A DNA stretch of 64,000 nucleotides from Flavobacterium sufflavum (lineage in GTDB: Bacteria > Bacteroidota > Bacteroidia > Flavobacteriales > Flavobacteriaceae): the NCBI RefSeq assembly GCF_004016525.1, contig NZ_SACJ01000009.1, positions 79,576-143,575 of the forward strand. The letters run 5' to 3'. Shown here piece by piece: positions 7,757-15,624 of the stretch (positions are counted from its first letter, which is position 1; each line of letters begins with the position of its first letter). The notes under the pieces are model-generated. The model did not search any database. It was not told the DNA's origin and worked only from the letters and a program-made list of their open reading frames with translations. A program made the translations under genes and the position numbers.

Positions 7757-8212
7757 TTACTTTACTCTCACGGCTTTCGGAACTAACAATTCGTATTCAC
7801 CGCCATGACGAAGTACGTCTCTAACAATACTCGAACTGATATAAGAAGTACTGGCAGCTGTCAATAAGAACACGGTTTCAATTTTTGATAAATGTCTGTT
7901 GGTGTGTGCGATGGCTTTTTCGAATTCAAAATCGGCGGGATTACGCAAACCACGAAGAATGAAATTAGCGCCAATCTTTTTGCACAAGTCAATGGTTAAG
8001 CCTTCATAAGTAATGACCGAAACACTAGGTTCGTCTTTGAAAGTTTCTTCGATAAAACGTTTTCTTTCTTCCAGTGGGAACATGTATTTTTTCTCGGCAT
8101 TGACCCCAATGGCAATAACGATTTCATCAAATAGTGGAATCCCTCTTTTGATAATGTCTTCATGACCCAAGGTAATGGGATCAAAAGATCCCGGAAATAT
8201 GGCTTTTCTCAT
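7757..8212 (-). CDS. coaD: Pantetheine-phosphate adenylyltransferase
   Basis: This 151-aa cytoplasmic enzyme transfers AMP from ATP to 4-phosphopantetheine, the fourth step of coenzyme A synthesis. The nucleotidyltransferase T/HxGH motif is T14-L15-G16-H17 in FPGSFDPITLGHEDI. LRGLRNPADFEFE and ISSSIVRDV, which bind substrate and ATP phosphates, are both intact. Length is normal. It appears to be a single gene. Confidence 0.95.
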   Translation of the reverse strand: MRKAIFPGSFDPITLGHEDIIKRGIPLFDEIVIAIGVNAEKKYMFPLEERKRFIEETFKDEPSVSVITYEGLTIDLCKKIGANFILRGLRNPADFEFEKAIAHTNRHLSKIETVFLLTAASTSYISSSIVRDVLRHGGEYELLVPKAVRVK

Positions 8213-8225
8213 TTATTTTGAGTTT

Positions 8226-8262
8226 CTAAGATTCTGAGCCGCTAAGTTACAAAGTTTTTTAG
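8226..8262 (-). repeat. Copy of a dispersed TTAGCGG/CTTTGTG intergenic motif
   Basis: Read on the minus strand, this stretch gives AAAACTTTGTAACTTAGCGG and then CTCAGAATCTTAG. Similar word strings occur at 38328-38367 (CTTAGTGTTCTTAGCGG) and 63280-63316 (CTTTGTGTCTTCTTAGTG). It is non-coding and lies just upstream of coaD. Confidence 0.4.
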
Positions 8263-8298
8263 GAGTTGGGGTATATTTTGGAGCTTCTTCCTGCTCCC

Positions 8299-8322
8299 GT
8301 TCCGATACTTCGGAATCGGAAC
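8299..8322. repeat. Small hairpin in the coaD upstream gap
   Basis: GTTCCGAT (8299-8306) pairs with ATCGGAAC (8315-8322) around a short loop. There is no T run, so it is not an obvious terminator. The stem is related to the CCGATA...TATCGG hairpins at 42163-42175 and 63789-63804. Confidence 0.45.
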
Positions 8323-8481
8323 TGTCAAGACTAGAATGAAAATGTTTTTTGAAAGATAAATTTTATATATTTGATAATAAATAAAGCGAAATAAACCTTC
8401 GCTAATCTACCTGTATTTGTGTGTATATACGAAGGTTTGTTTCGCCTATAAACGAGTTAGTACCAATTTTAAAAGAGAACA

Positions 8482-9201
8482 ATGGAACAATTCAAAATTA
8501 GAAAAGACGGTTTTAAAGAGATTAGAAAATCTTCCCTAAATAAGGCAATCCCTATTTCACTTATAGCTCTTTTTGGCGGACTTTCAATAAGTTATTTTAA
8601 TGCCGACGAACAACAAGATGTCATAAACATTTTTCCTTTTTTAATTCCACTTATGTTAGGTTTATTAGCATTTGGACTATATCGAGGTATTAACAGACAA
8701 AAAGAAATCTTTGAGAGTTATGTTATAACTTTTAACAATAATGATATTATAAGAGAACAATATAATACTTCGACAATAACTATTTCTAAAACAGACATAG
8801 ACAAAATTATTAAAAATTCAAATGGGAGTTTTACTATAAAGGGAAATTCAATTGTGGATGTAATAGATATTCCATCACAAATAGAGAACTATGAGAAAAT
8901 TGAAAAATCATTATCAGAAATAAGACAAATTTCAACAAAAAATAACGAGCCTTTTTTTCAAAAATATCGTTTAGTACTTTCTATATTTTCAATTGGTTTA
9001 ATGGCTTGTGTTTATATTTCGAAAGACAAAATAATAGTTGGTGTTTCTGGTACAATTTTGTTAGTGCTATTAGGATATTCATTCTTTGAAATTCAAAGAA
9101 ATAAAAGTATTGACAAAAAAACAAAAAAAGGAATGTGGTGGCTTATAGTTGTAATTGCGTCAATCATTGGTAACATATATTTCAAAATTATGGGACAATA
9201 A
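8482..9201 (+). CDS. Hypothetical membrane protein with PH-like middle domain
   Basis: I do not recognise a named family. The 239-aa protein has two N-terminal membrane segments (about 23-40 and 50-66). A soluble, beta-rich middle of about 90 residues follows (FNNNDIIREQYNTSTITISKTDIDKIIKN), which resembles the PH-like part of YcxB-type membrane proteins. Two or three C-terminal segments (about 162-180, 185-202, 218-234) end it. The region is AT-rich. It is followed by a repeat and by a broken YcxB-like gene, which suggests an accessory region. Confidence 0.6.
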   Translation: MEQFKIRKDGFKEIRKSSLNKAIPISLIALFGGLSISYFNADEQQDVINIFPFLIPLMLGLLAFGLYRGINRQKEIFESYVITFNNNDIIREQYNTSTITISKTDIDKIIKNSNGSFTIKGNSIVDVIDIPSQIENYEKIEKSLSEIRQISTKNNEPFFQKYRLVLSIFSIGLMACVYISKDKIIVGVSGTILLVLLGYSFFEIQRNKSIDKKTKKGMWWLIVVIASIIGNIYFKIMGQ

Positions 9202-9229
9202 TAGTCAATGGAATTAAAAAGAAAACCTA

Positions 9230-9352
9230 CTACAACGGATTTGTGCATTTGGCTTAATGGAAAGTTAGTTTTGTATTTGGAAGATTTGACAAATCCGAAA
9301 ATAGGGCTTAATTTAGTCCCAAACCCGCTGTAATAACAGAAGGTTACCAGCA
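9230..9352. repeat. Palindromic repeat, copy A
   Basis: 9230-9323 is about 89% identical (nine mismatches, one gap) to 9920-10014. Inside the copy the left end (ACAACGGATTTG) and the right end (CCCAAACCCGCTGT) are inverted relatives, so the element can fold on itself. Copy A continues to GTTACCAGCA (9343-9352). That is the exact complement of TGCTGGTAAC at the left of copy B (9908-9917). Together the copies bracket the broken gene 9381-9905. Confidence 0.65.
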
Positions 9353-9380
9353 AATTAAACATATAACGATTAAAAAGAAA

Positions 9381-9905
9381 ATGAAATTTGAATTAAAGTT
9401 TGATGAGAATATTTATAGAAATCAAATGGATTTACTTCGTGACTTAGCTTGGAAAGATAAAATTGCATACTATAAAAACTCACATTTTCTTGGCATAACT
9501 TTACTTATAATCGGTTCTATACTATTTTTTGACAGACCTAACTTTTTTGGATTTGCATTCATATTTTTTGGTTTGGGAATTTTAATTCCATACTTCTATT
9601 ATTATTTTAAAATAAAGTCCTCATATAAAGGATTTTAAGAAGTAAAAACTAAAGAAATAGAAGCGTGTCAAAACATAACAACCTTTACTTGGGAATTTAC
9701 TGAGCAAGGCCTAACCACCAAAGTTCAAGACAATGAAAGAATGTTTGAATGGAAAGAATTTATAATGTATTTAATAAAAGAAAATAACTTGCTTCTTATT
9801 ACAGAAAAATACGAACCTATGATTTTAGGAGAAACAGAAGTTGGCGAAGAAAACTTTAAAAAAATATTAGATTTCGTTGAAAAGAAAGTCACGGAAAAAA
9901 AATAA
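9381..9905 (+). pseudogene. YcxB-like membrane protein broken by an in-frame stop
   Basis: The first open part (9381-9638, 85 aa) has a soluble start and two membrane segments, ending KSSYKGF. After the TAA at 9636-9638 the same frame continues without another stop for 88 codons to the TAA at 9903-9905. That part reads TFTWEFTEQGL, MFEWKEFIMYLIKENNLLLI and so on, which is the typical second half of a YcxB-like protein. A single base change therefore splits the gene. It may be a recent pseudogene or, less likely, a read-through site. A sequencing error is possible. Confidence 0.7.
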
Positions 9906-9907
9906 TC

Positions 9908-10014
9908 TGCTGGTAACAACTACAACGGATTTGGGCAATTGGCTTAATGGAAAATTGGTTTTGTATTTGGGATGATTTGGCAAATTCGAAAATAGGAATT
10001 AATTTAGTCCCAAA
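9908..10014. repeat. Palindromic repeat, copy B
   Basis: TGCTGGTAAC (9908-9917) is followed by 9920-10014, the partner of copy A (about 89% identical). Shared stretches include CTACAACGGATTTG, TTGGCTTAATGGAAA and TTAATTTAGTCCCAAA. Copy B lacks the right-hand GCTGTAATAACAG...GTTACCAGCA part present in copy A. It starts three bases after the stop of the broken gene. Confidence 0.65.
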
Positions 10015-10132
10015 TCACAAAAATGAGTAAACAGCTTGATTACTTTGACGAGTTACTGGATGAGATTCCTCGTTCCTCGGAATGACAAAAATGAGGGGAA
10101 ATTATTTTTGAATACAATAAATCATAAAACAC

Positions 10133-10160
10133 AAAAGCCACGATTTACGTGGCTTTTTGT
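10133..10160. terminator. Bidirectional terminator downstream of ddl
   Basis: AAAAGCCACG (10133-10142), loop ATTTA, CGTGGCTTTT (10148-10157), then T. The ten-bp stem lies 28 bases after the ddl stop on the minus strand. Confidence 0.8.
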
Positions 10161-10184
10161 CTATAATTATTTAGTAAAAGAATT

Positions 10185-11159
10185 TTAATTGGCTAAAGCC
10201 AGCTCAATTGCATTGGTAAACAAATCGGCTAATGGAATTCCTGCAGCAGCTGCTTGTTGCGGAATTAAACTTTCGGTGGTTAATCCCGGAATGGTATTCA
10301 TCTCTAGCATGTGTGGTTCGTCGTTAACAATGATAAATTCTGAACGGGAGAATCCTTTCATTTTCAAAACTTCGTAAGCACGTTTGGCAATGGTTCCTAC
10401 TTTTTGAGTCATTTCGTCAGAAAGTCTTGCCGGGGTAATTTCCTGTGATTTTCCCTGGTATTTGGCTTCGTAATCAAAGAAATCATTTTCAGAAACGATT
10501 TCGGTAATTGGCAATACAATTATTTCGCCTTTGTAATTGATAACACCTACTGAAACTTCGGTACCGTCAAGGAAACTTTCTATGATGATTTCGTTGTCTT
10601 CTTTGTAGGCAGTTTCGATGGCTGTAGGCAATTCGGCTTCGGCTTTTACTTTCGAAATTCCGAAACTGGATCCTGCTTTATTTGGTTTTACAAAACAAGG
10701 CAATCCTACTTTGTTGATAATTTCGGCAGTGTTGATAACATCGCCTTTGTTTAAATAATAAGAAATGGCAGTTTTAATTCCGTATGGTTTTAATACCGAA
10801 AGCAAATCTCTTTTATTGAAGGTTAAAGCGGCCTGATAATAATCGCAAGAAGTTTGCGGAATGCCTAATAATTCAAAATAAGCCTGCATTAAACCATCTT
10901 CGCCAGGAGTTCCGTGAATGGCGTTGAAAACACAGTCAAAGCTAATTTTGTTGCCGTTTACGTTTACTGAAAAATCGTTTTTGTCGATTGGAAATTCATT
11001 ATCAGAATCGTCAACATAAACCCATTTTTCTTTGAAAATATGGATGCGAAATCCGTTGTATTTGGTTTGGTCTAAGAATTTGTAAACTACGTTACCGCTA
11101 ATAAGTGAAATTTTGTATTCACTGGAATAGCCGCCCATGATGATGGCAATGTTTTTCAT
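10185..11159 (-). CDS. ddl: D-alanine--D-alanine ligase
   Basis: This 324-aa cytoplasmic ATP-grasp enzyme joins two D-alanines for peptidoglycan precursors. The N-terminal GGYSSEYKISLISG, the HGTPGEDGLMQAYFELLGIP signature, the ATP-grasp lysine region (GLPCFVKPNKAGSSFGISKV) and the C-terminal metal/substrate site (LEMNTIPGLTTESLIPQQAAAAGI) are all intact. Length is normal for the short Bacteroidota form. It is divergent from the PASTA gene, with a repeat in the shared upstream gap. Confidence 0.95.
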   Translation of the reverse strand: MKNIAIIMGGYSSEYKISLISGNVVYKFLDQTKYNGFRIHIFKEKWVYVDDSDNEFPIDKNDFSVNVNGNKISFDCVFNAIHGTPGEDGLMQAYFELLGIPQTSCDYYQAALTFNKRDLLSVLKPYGIKTAISYYLNKGDVINTAEIINKVGLPCFVKPNKAGSSFGISKVKAEAELPTAIETAYKEDNEIIIESFLDGTEVSVGVINYKGEIIVLPITEIVSENDFFDYEAKYQGKSQEITPARLSDEMTQKVGTIAKRAYEVLKMKGFSRSEFIIVNDEPHMLEMNTIPGLTTESLIPQQAAAAGIPLADLFTNAIELALAN

Positions 11160-11194
11160 TAAGTTTCGTTTGTATTGTAAAAATCGATTTTTTT

Positions 11195-11273
11195 AGCCCC
11201 GATAGCAGTGGAAATCCTTTTTATTTTTTCTTTAAAAATAAAAAGATTGCAACGAATAGCGGGAAATAGCTCC
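11195..11273. repeat. AGCCCCGATAGCAGTGG repeat with a perfect 12-bp hairpin
   Basis: AGCCCCGATAGCAGTGG (11195-11211) leads to a hairpin with arms CTTTTTATTTTT (11217-11228) and AAAAATAAAAAG (11234-11245). Then comes GATTGCAACGAATAGCGGG. From memory, similar AGCCC(C/T)GAT...GCGG blocks recur between genes of Flavobacteriaceae. Here it sits in the divergent ddl/PASTA upstream region. A related fragment (CTATCGGGGCTAG) is seen at 63205-63217. Confidence 0.5.
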
Positions 11274-11343
11274 AAACTTTGGCAATGCCAACGGTTAATA
11301 AGCATTAAACAAAATTATCATTTTTTTTGAAACGAAATAGCTT

Positions 11344-11351
11344 TATCTTTG
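11344..11351 (+). promoter_or_regulatory. -7 box of the PASTA-rluD pair
   Basis: TATCTTTG fits TAnnTTTG, 20 bases before the ATG at 11372. A TTTG occurs upstream (11326-11329), but only 14 bases away, shorter than usual. Confidence 0.5.
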
Positions 11352-11371
11352 CCACCTATAAAAATTAATAT

Positions 11372-12001
11372 ATGAGTTTACGTAAATACCTTACTAGTCG
11401 CGCGTTTTTCACACAAGTTTTTCTTGCCGCTTTGATAATTGCTGTTTTGGGTTATCTTTTTATGCATTGGTTAACTTTTACTACTGATCATGGACATGAA
11501 ATTACGGTTCCTGATTTGAGAAAATTGACTGAAGAACAGGTAGAGGAGAAGTTAGACGAATTGGATTTGGATTATGTGTTGTTGGACAGCGTAGATTATA
11601 GAGGCGATTATCCTAAATACAGTGTGGTTCAGCAAGATCCAATGCCGGGTGCTAAGGTGAAAGAAGGAAGAAAAGTATATATTAAGATTAACAGTTCAGG
11701 TTTTTCATCAGTGAAAGTTCCTGATTTGATTGAGAAAACGTATCGTGAGGCCGTGCCAACATTAAAGGCATTGGGACTGGAAGAAGGAACAATTACTTAT
11801 ATACCAAATCTTGGAAAAGATATGGTTTTAGAAATGCGTTACAAAGGAAGAAACATAAAACCGGGAGATCGCGTTTTGAAATCTTCTAAAATCGATTTGG
11901 TTTTAGGAGACGGAAAAGCGAGTTATGAGGAAGATATAGCAACAGATTCAATTGCAAATCCAACTACAACCCCAACAGAAGCAGTACCAGATGAACAATA
12001 A
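11372..12001 (+). CDS. Membrane-anchored PASTA-domain protein
   Basis: A 209-aa protein with a short cytoplasmic N-terminus and one membrane segment (about 13-33). The periplasmic part contains PASTA repeats: about 42-107 (TVPDLRKLTEEQVEEKLDEL) and about 112-180 (VPDLIEKTYREAVPTLKALG). There is no kinase domain, in contrast to PASTA Ser/Thr kinases. PASTA domains bind peptidoglycan fragments or protein partners. A cell-wall role is inferred, and neighbouring ddl fits. It overlaps rluD by 11 bases and is probably co-transcribed with it. Confidence 0.85.
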   Translation: MSLRKYLTSRAFFTQVFLAALIIAVLGYLFMHWLTFTTDHGHEITVPDLRKLTEEQVEEKLDELDLDYVLLDSVDYRGDYPKYSVVQQDPMPGAKVKEGRKVYIKINSSGFSSVKVPDLIEKTYREAVPTLKALGLEEGTITYIPNLGKDMVLEMRYKGRNIKPGDRVLKSSKIDLVLGDGKASYEEDIATDSIANPTTTPTEAVPDEQ

Positions 12002-13034
12002 TATTGAGCCGATTGATTTAGACGAAGAGGAATTATTTGAACATTATAAATTTGAAGTTCCTAAAGGGCAGGCATTGTTGCGAATTGATAAATATTTGAT
12101 GGGATTGATTCCCAATGCTACCCGAAATAAAATACAAAATGCCGCTACTGATGGCAATATTTTTGTCAATAATGCTACGGTAAAATCTAATTATAAGGTT
12201 AAACCTTTTGATGTGGTGGCGGTGATGTTGTCGCATCCGCCGTTTGAAAATCATGTGCTTCCTGAGAATATTCCGTTGAATATTGTTTATGAAGACGAGG
12301 CTTTGTTGTTAGTTAACAAAGAGCCGGGATTAGTTGTTCATCCGGGTCATGGGAATTACACCGGAACTTTAGTGAATGCTTTGGCTTATCATTTTGATAA
12401 TTTGCCAATGAACAGCAGCGAGCGTCCCGGACTGGTACACCGAATTGATAAAGATACTTCGGGCTTATTGGTTATTGCCAAAACCGAGGCTGCTATGACA
12501 CATTTGGCCAAACAATTTGAAGCTAAAACTACCGAAAGGGAATATGTGGCTTTGGTTTGGGGAAATGTAGCTGAAGAAACTGGAACGATTCATGGAAATC
12601 TAGCCCGTCATTTGAAAGACCGTATGCAGATGGCTGTTTTTGCTGATCCCGAAATTGGTAAACCTGCCATTACCCATTATAAGGTTTTGGAGCGTTTTGG
12701 ATATGTGACTTTGGTTTCCTGTATCTTAGAAACGGGAAGAACACACCAGATTAGAGCGCACATGAAACACATAGGACATCCATTGTTTAATGACGAACGT
12801 TATGGAGGTCATTTGATTCTAAAGGGAACTACGTTTACAAAATACAAGCAGTTTATAGAAAACTGTTTTAAAGTCTTGCCAAGACAGGCTTTGCACGCAA
12901 AAACACTTGGTTTTGTACATCCTAATACGGGTGAATTGATGCGTTTTGATACTGAACTTCCGGATGATTTCAAGGAATGTATCGAGAAATGGCGTAATTA
13001 TTCCAAGTCTCATGCTACTGAAGAAGACGAGTGA
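11991..13034 (+). CDS. rluD: RluD-like 23S rRNA pseudouridine synthase
   Basis: A 347-aa cytoplasmic enzyme. An S4 RNA-binding domain spans about 28-75 (LLRIDKYLMGLIPNATRNKIQ). The RluA/RluD catalytic core carries HRIDKDTSGLLVIAKT with catalytic D153. The start at 11991 (MNNNIEPIDLDEEE) overlaps the PASTA gene end by 11 bases. RluD makes pseudouridines in helix 69 of 23S rRNA. The extreme C-terminus reads FKECIEKWRNYSK then SHATEEDE. A diverged second copy of FKDCIEKWRNYSK followed by a stop lies 2.4 kb downstream (15470-15511), marking an insertion behind this gene. Confidence 0.92.
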   Translation: MNNNIEPIDLDEEELFEHYKFEVPKGQALLRIDKYLMGLIPNATRNKIQNAATDGNIFVNNATVKSNYKVKPFDVVAVMLSHPPFENHVLPENIPLNIVYEDEALLLVNKEPGLVVHPGHGNYTGTLVNALAYHFDNLPMNSSERPGLVHRIDKDTSGLLVIAKTEAAMTHLAKQFEAKTTEREYVALVWGNVAEETGTIHGNLARHLKDRMQMAVFADPEIGKPAITHYKVLERFGYVTLVSCILETGRTHQIRAHMKHIGHPLFNDERYGGHLILKGTTFTKYKQFIENCFKVLPRQALHAKTLGFVHPNTGELMRFDTELPDDFKECIEKWRNYSKSHATEEDE

Positions 13035-13081
13035 TTTAGTCATTGAGAATAATAAGTTTTCTAAATAGCTATTAAAAAATA

Positions 13082-13120
13082 AAAAAAATCTCTTCTGAAA
13101 TTTTTCAGAAGAGATTTTTT
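13082..13120. terminator. Bidirectional terminator after rluD
   Basis: AATCTCTTCTGAAA (13086-13099) pairs with TTTCAGAAGAGATT (13102-13115), flanked by A and T runs. It separates rluD from the converging desaturase gene. Confidence 0.8.
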
Positions 13121-13172
13121 TATTTAGATCGAGAGTTAAGCAACAATGTGGTTTTGAAGTATTATAAAATAT

Positions 13173-14300
13173 TCAATTTTTAGAAGTTTGTAGATTTTCA
13201 GTATATGTTGAGTCATTTGAGATTGTTGTCTGTCCCATTTTTTTTAAAAAATTATAATGAGACAAAGCCGCTCCCCACAAACTAGTTTCTTTATAATTAA
13301 ATCCATATTCTTCGGCAGTGTCCTTCAATATTTGTGAGAGAGCAATGTAATGGACATGACAAATGTTCGGAAAAAGATGGTGGATTACATGGGTATTAAA
13401 TCCACCGAATATCCAGTTTACAACTACACTTTTGCGAGCAAAATCAGTTGTAGTATCAAGATTATGTGTGAATCGACTATGGTTTAAATAGCCTTCATCG
13501 TTTACTGTAGGAAATACAGCATCTTCAGTCATATGGGGAGGGATCGCAACTAGAGCAAATATAAAGCCTCCTACCATATGCATTATTAGATATCCAATTA
13601 TGACTTGCCACCAAGTTACGCTTAAAAACAGCATAGGAAGTATAAAAATGAAAGTAATATAAATTAGCTTTGAAGCAGGGAATAGTATTTGTTCAGTAAG
13701 ATTTGGTTTGAAGTGATAAGCATCCCCAATTTTATTAGTATAAAATATTTCAAAGTCTTTATAGAAAGTCAAAAAAATAAAGTAAAAAGAATAAAGAAAA
13801 GGTGTATAGATATGCGGATAATGTGAAAGTTTAGATATTATCTTATTGGAATTACCTGTTAATATTTTTTTATGGGCATAAGCTGTCCAGTCATATTCAG
13901 GTATATTGCTGTTAGCATGATGATTGAGATTGTGTCTAATTTTCCATACATAAGGGCTACTTCCGATTGCATATACAGTTGATGTAAGAAAATTATTTAC
14001 TCTTCGATTAGACGAAAAAGCATTGTGTGCTGCATCATGACCTATATTAAACCCCAGCATTAATGATGCTATCCCAAATACAATTGCCAAAAGCAACATC
14101 ATCAAAGGACTAAAATGATTTGACATTATTAACGCATAGGAACCAATAAAGATTAATACAATGAGTATAGCTTTTACTATTACCTGTGTGTTAGCGAATT
14201 TAGTGATGCCACGATCTTTGAAGTATTGGTTTACACGTTTCTTCAATATGCGGTAGGCTTCCTCTTCTTTGTTTCTGTACTTAAATGTTTTGACTTCCAT
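13173..14300 (-). CDS. Membrane fatty acid desaturase (acyl-lipid type)
   Basis: A 375-aa integral membrane di-iron enzyme with the three histidine boxes: HDAAH (88-92), HNLNHH (123-128) and HVIHH (304-308). Several paired membrane segments separate the boxes. It is of the front-end/acyl-lipid desaturase type but without a cytochrome b5 domain. It introduces a double bond into lipid acyl chains, using oxygen and electrons. The position of the double bond is not predictable. It follows the hydroxylase gene by 21 bases on the same strand, and both lie between rluD and a displaced rluD end. Confidence 0.85.
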   Translation of the reverse strand: MEVKTFKYRNKEEEAYRILKKRVNQYFKDRGITKFANTQVIVKAILIVLIFIGSYALIMSNHFSPLMMLLLAIVFGIASLMLGFNIGHDAAHNAFSSNRRVNNFLTSTVYAIGSSPYVWKIRHNLNHHANSNIPEYDWTAYAHKKILTGNSNKIISKLSHYPHIYTPFLYSFYFIFLTFYKDFEIFYTNKIGDAYHFKPNLTEQILFPASKLIYITFIFILPMLFLSVTWWQVIIGYLIMHMVGGFIFALVAIPPHMTEDAVFPTVNDEGYLNHSRFTHNLDTTTDFARKSVVVNWIFGGFNTHVIHHLFPNICHVHYIALSQILKDTAEEYGFNYKETSLWGAALSHYNFLKKMGQTTISNDSTYTENLQTSKN

Positions 14301-14321
14301 TTGTTTTAGTTTTTAAGTTTT

Positions 14322-15137
14322 TTACTTGTTCCATCCTGGTTTTCCGAAAATATATAGTAATCTTTCTTTGGAATTTTTTGCATTTTTGACATCATTTGCC
14401 ATATTTTCAAATTCATGCATCACTGTTTTATAAAAACTGCTGTGATCTACTTCTTCGTGAATTCCATAAATCAGGTTTCCTTTATTTTTTTGAAAAGAAC
14501 CGAATAGTTTATCCCAAATAATGAGGGTTTCCCCAAAATTTTTGTTAAGGTTTTGTTCATTGCAAGAATGGTGTACCGCATGATGTAATGGTGTAATTAA
14601 GAATTTTTCCAGAACTCCCCAATTTCCTAATTTTTGACTGTGGGAAAAAAAAGCCCAAAGTTTTCCTATTCCGTAAATAATAATTAACATTTCAAGAGGG
14701 AATCCAAGAAATATAATTGGAATGTAAAAAAAGTAACGATAAATCCCTTTGAAAACTCCCGACCTGAGTGAAGTGGAAAGATTCATATGTGGTGAAGAAT
14801 GATGGTTTACATGTATAGCCCACATGAAGCGGACATTGTGTTCCGTGTAATGCTTACAATAAAAACAGAAATCCCAAATAACAAAACATAATATCCAAGA
14901 CCACCAGTCATACCCCAGATTAAAAAGAGCATAAGCCGAAAGTTTTATTAGTCCATAAATGGTTAAAATTTTCATCCCCATATCAAAGACTAAACCAGCC
15001 AACATTAGTTTAATACTTGAAAAGGTATCTTTAATTTTGTAATAGTTTTGATGTTTCTTGTAGGTTAATGTGTATTCCACGAATGAACCAGCTATAAAAA
15101 ATACAGCCAAAAAGGCATAGAAAATTTTTAGTTCCAT
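14322..15137 (-). CDS. Sterol desaturase / fatty acid hydroxylase superfamily protein
   Basis: A 271-aa membrane protein with four or five hydrophobic segments and the histidine clusters of this di-iron superfamily: HYTEH (96-100), HVNHH (109-113) and HHAVHH (185-190). Members hydroxylate or desaturate lipids such as sterols, fatty acids or carotenoids. The substrate here is unknown. It is the first gene of a two-gene unit with the desaturase, which suggests joint modification of one lipid. Confidence 0.82.
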   Translation of the reverse strand: MELKIFYAFLAVFFIAGSFVEYTLTYKKHQNYYKIKDTFSSIKLMLAGLVFDMGMKILTIYGLIKLSAYALFNLGYDWWSWILCFVIWDFCFYCKHYTEHNVRFMWAIHVNHHSSPHMNLSTSLRSGVFKGIYRYFFYIPIIFLGFPLEMLIIIYGIGKLWAFFSHSQKLGNWGVLEKFLITPLHHAVHHSCNEQNLNKNFGETLIIWDKLFGSFQKNKGNLIYGIHEEVDHSSFYKTVMHEFENMANDVKNAKNSKERLLYIFGKPGWNK

Positions 15138-15469
15138 GAGAAGTGATTATTTTTGGTTTAATGTGCTTTTGAATCTAGTATTGGGAATTCAGTAAATTAG
15201 AAGTAGTTTTTGAGCAGCAGTTTCGTTTTTATTTGTATTCTCAACAATAGAATTATCTGTACAAAATGTTTATTTAGAGAAACATTTTTTTGTAAAGGTG
15301 CTAAGCTGTATACGTACTAAATTGTTAGTAGGTATCAGTTTTAAGTGTCTGGATGTGAGTTTTTTATTGGTAAATTTTAACTATCAAATATAAGATTATT
15401 TTGTTGGAAAATGAATCGTTTTTTTAAATTTGTTGTTTGTAATCTTATTGCTCAAAATTTTCTATTATA

Positions 15470-15511
15470 TTTAAAGATTGTATCGAAAAATGGCGCAATT
15501 ATTCTAAATAA
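15470..15511 (+). pseudogene. Displaced 3-prime end of rluD
   Basis: The plus strand reads FKDCIEKWRNYSK and stop. This matches FKECIEKWRNYSK near the end of the intact rluD (12969-13007). At DNA level 26 of 29 bases agree between 12978-13006 and 15479-15507, and all three differences are synonymous. No similarity remains upstream of the phenylalanine codon. The fragment looks like the old rluD end, left behind when the block with the desaturase and hydroxylase genes entered. It is followed by a terminator, as expected for a former gene end. Confidence 0.75.
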
Positions 15512-15567
15512 CACCATATTGATGGAGAAGAATAGTTAGGGCTAATTAATTTAGCTTTACAGTATAA

Positions 15568-15607
15568 AAAAAGTCCCGTCTCGTTCTAAAACGAGACGGG
15601 ACTTTTT
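15568..15607. terminator. Strong bidirectional terminator
   Basis: AAAAAGTCCCGTCTCGTT (15568-15585) and AACGAGACGGGACTTTTT (15590-15607) form a perfect 18-bp stem with loop CTAA. It ends the minus-strand pectin operon and would have ended rluD before the insertion. The core CTCGTTCTAAA(A)CGAG recurs in the terminator at 63052-63084. Confidence 0.9.
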
Positions 15608-15624
15608 CATTATTAGAAAATAGA

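Larger units (their letters stand above)
15138..15624. other. 487-base gap: hydroxylase upstream region, rluD remnant and terminator
   Basis: The left part is AT-rich upstream sequence of the hydroxylase/desaturase unit. I see no clean TAnnTTTG box in it. At 15470-15511 there is a displaced rluD 3-prime end, and at 15568-15607 a strong terminator. No other gene is evident. Confidence 0.6.

Noticed and set aside
9230..10014. Calling the paired repeats integron attC sites
   Set aside because: No integrase is present and the RYYYAAC/GTTRRRY core sites are not clear. Kept only as a hypothesis in the findings.
10023..10085. A 20-codon open frame (MSKQLDYFDELLDEIPRSSE) after repeat copy B
   Set aside because: Its second half is the intergenic string GAGATTCCTCGTTCCTCGGA, which looks like a dispersed repeat. 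No promoter or partner was seen.
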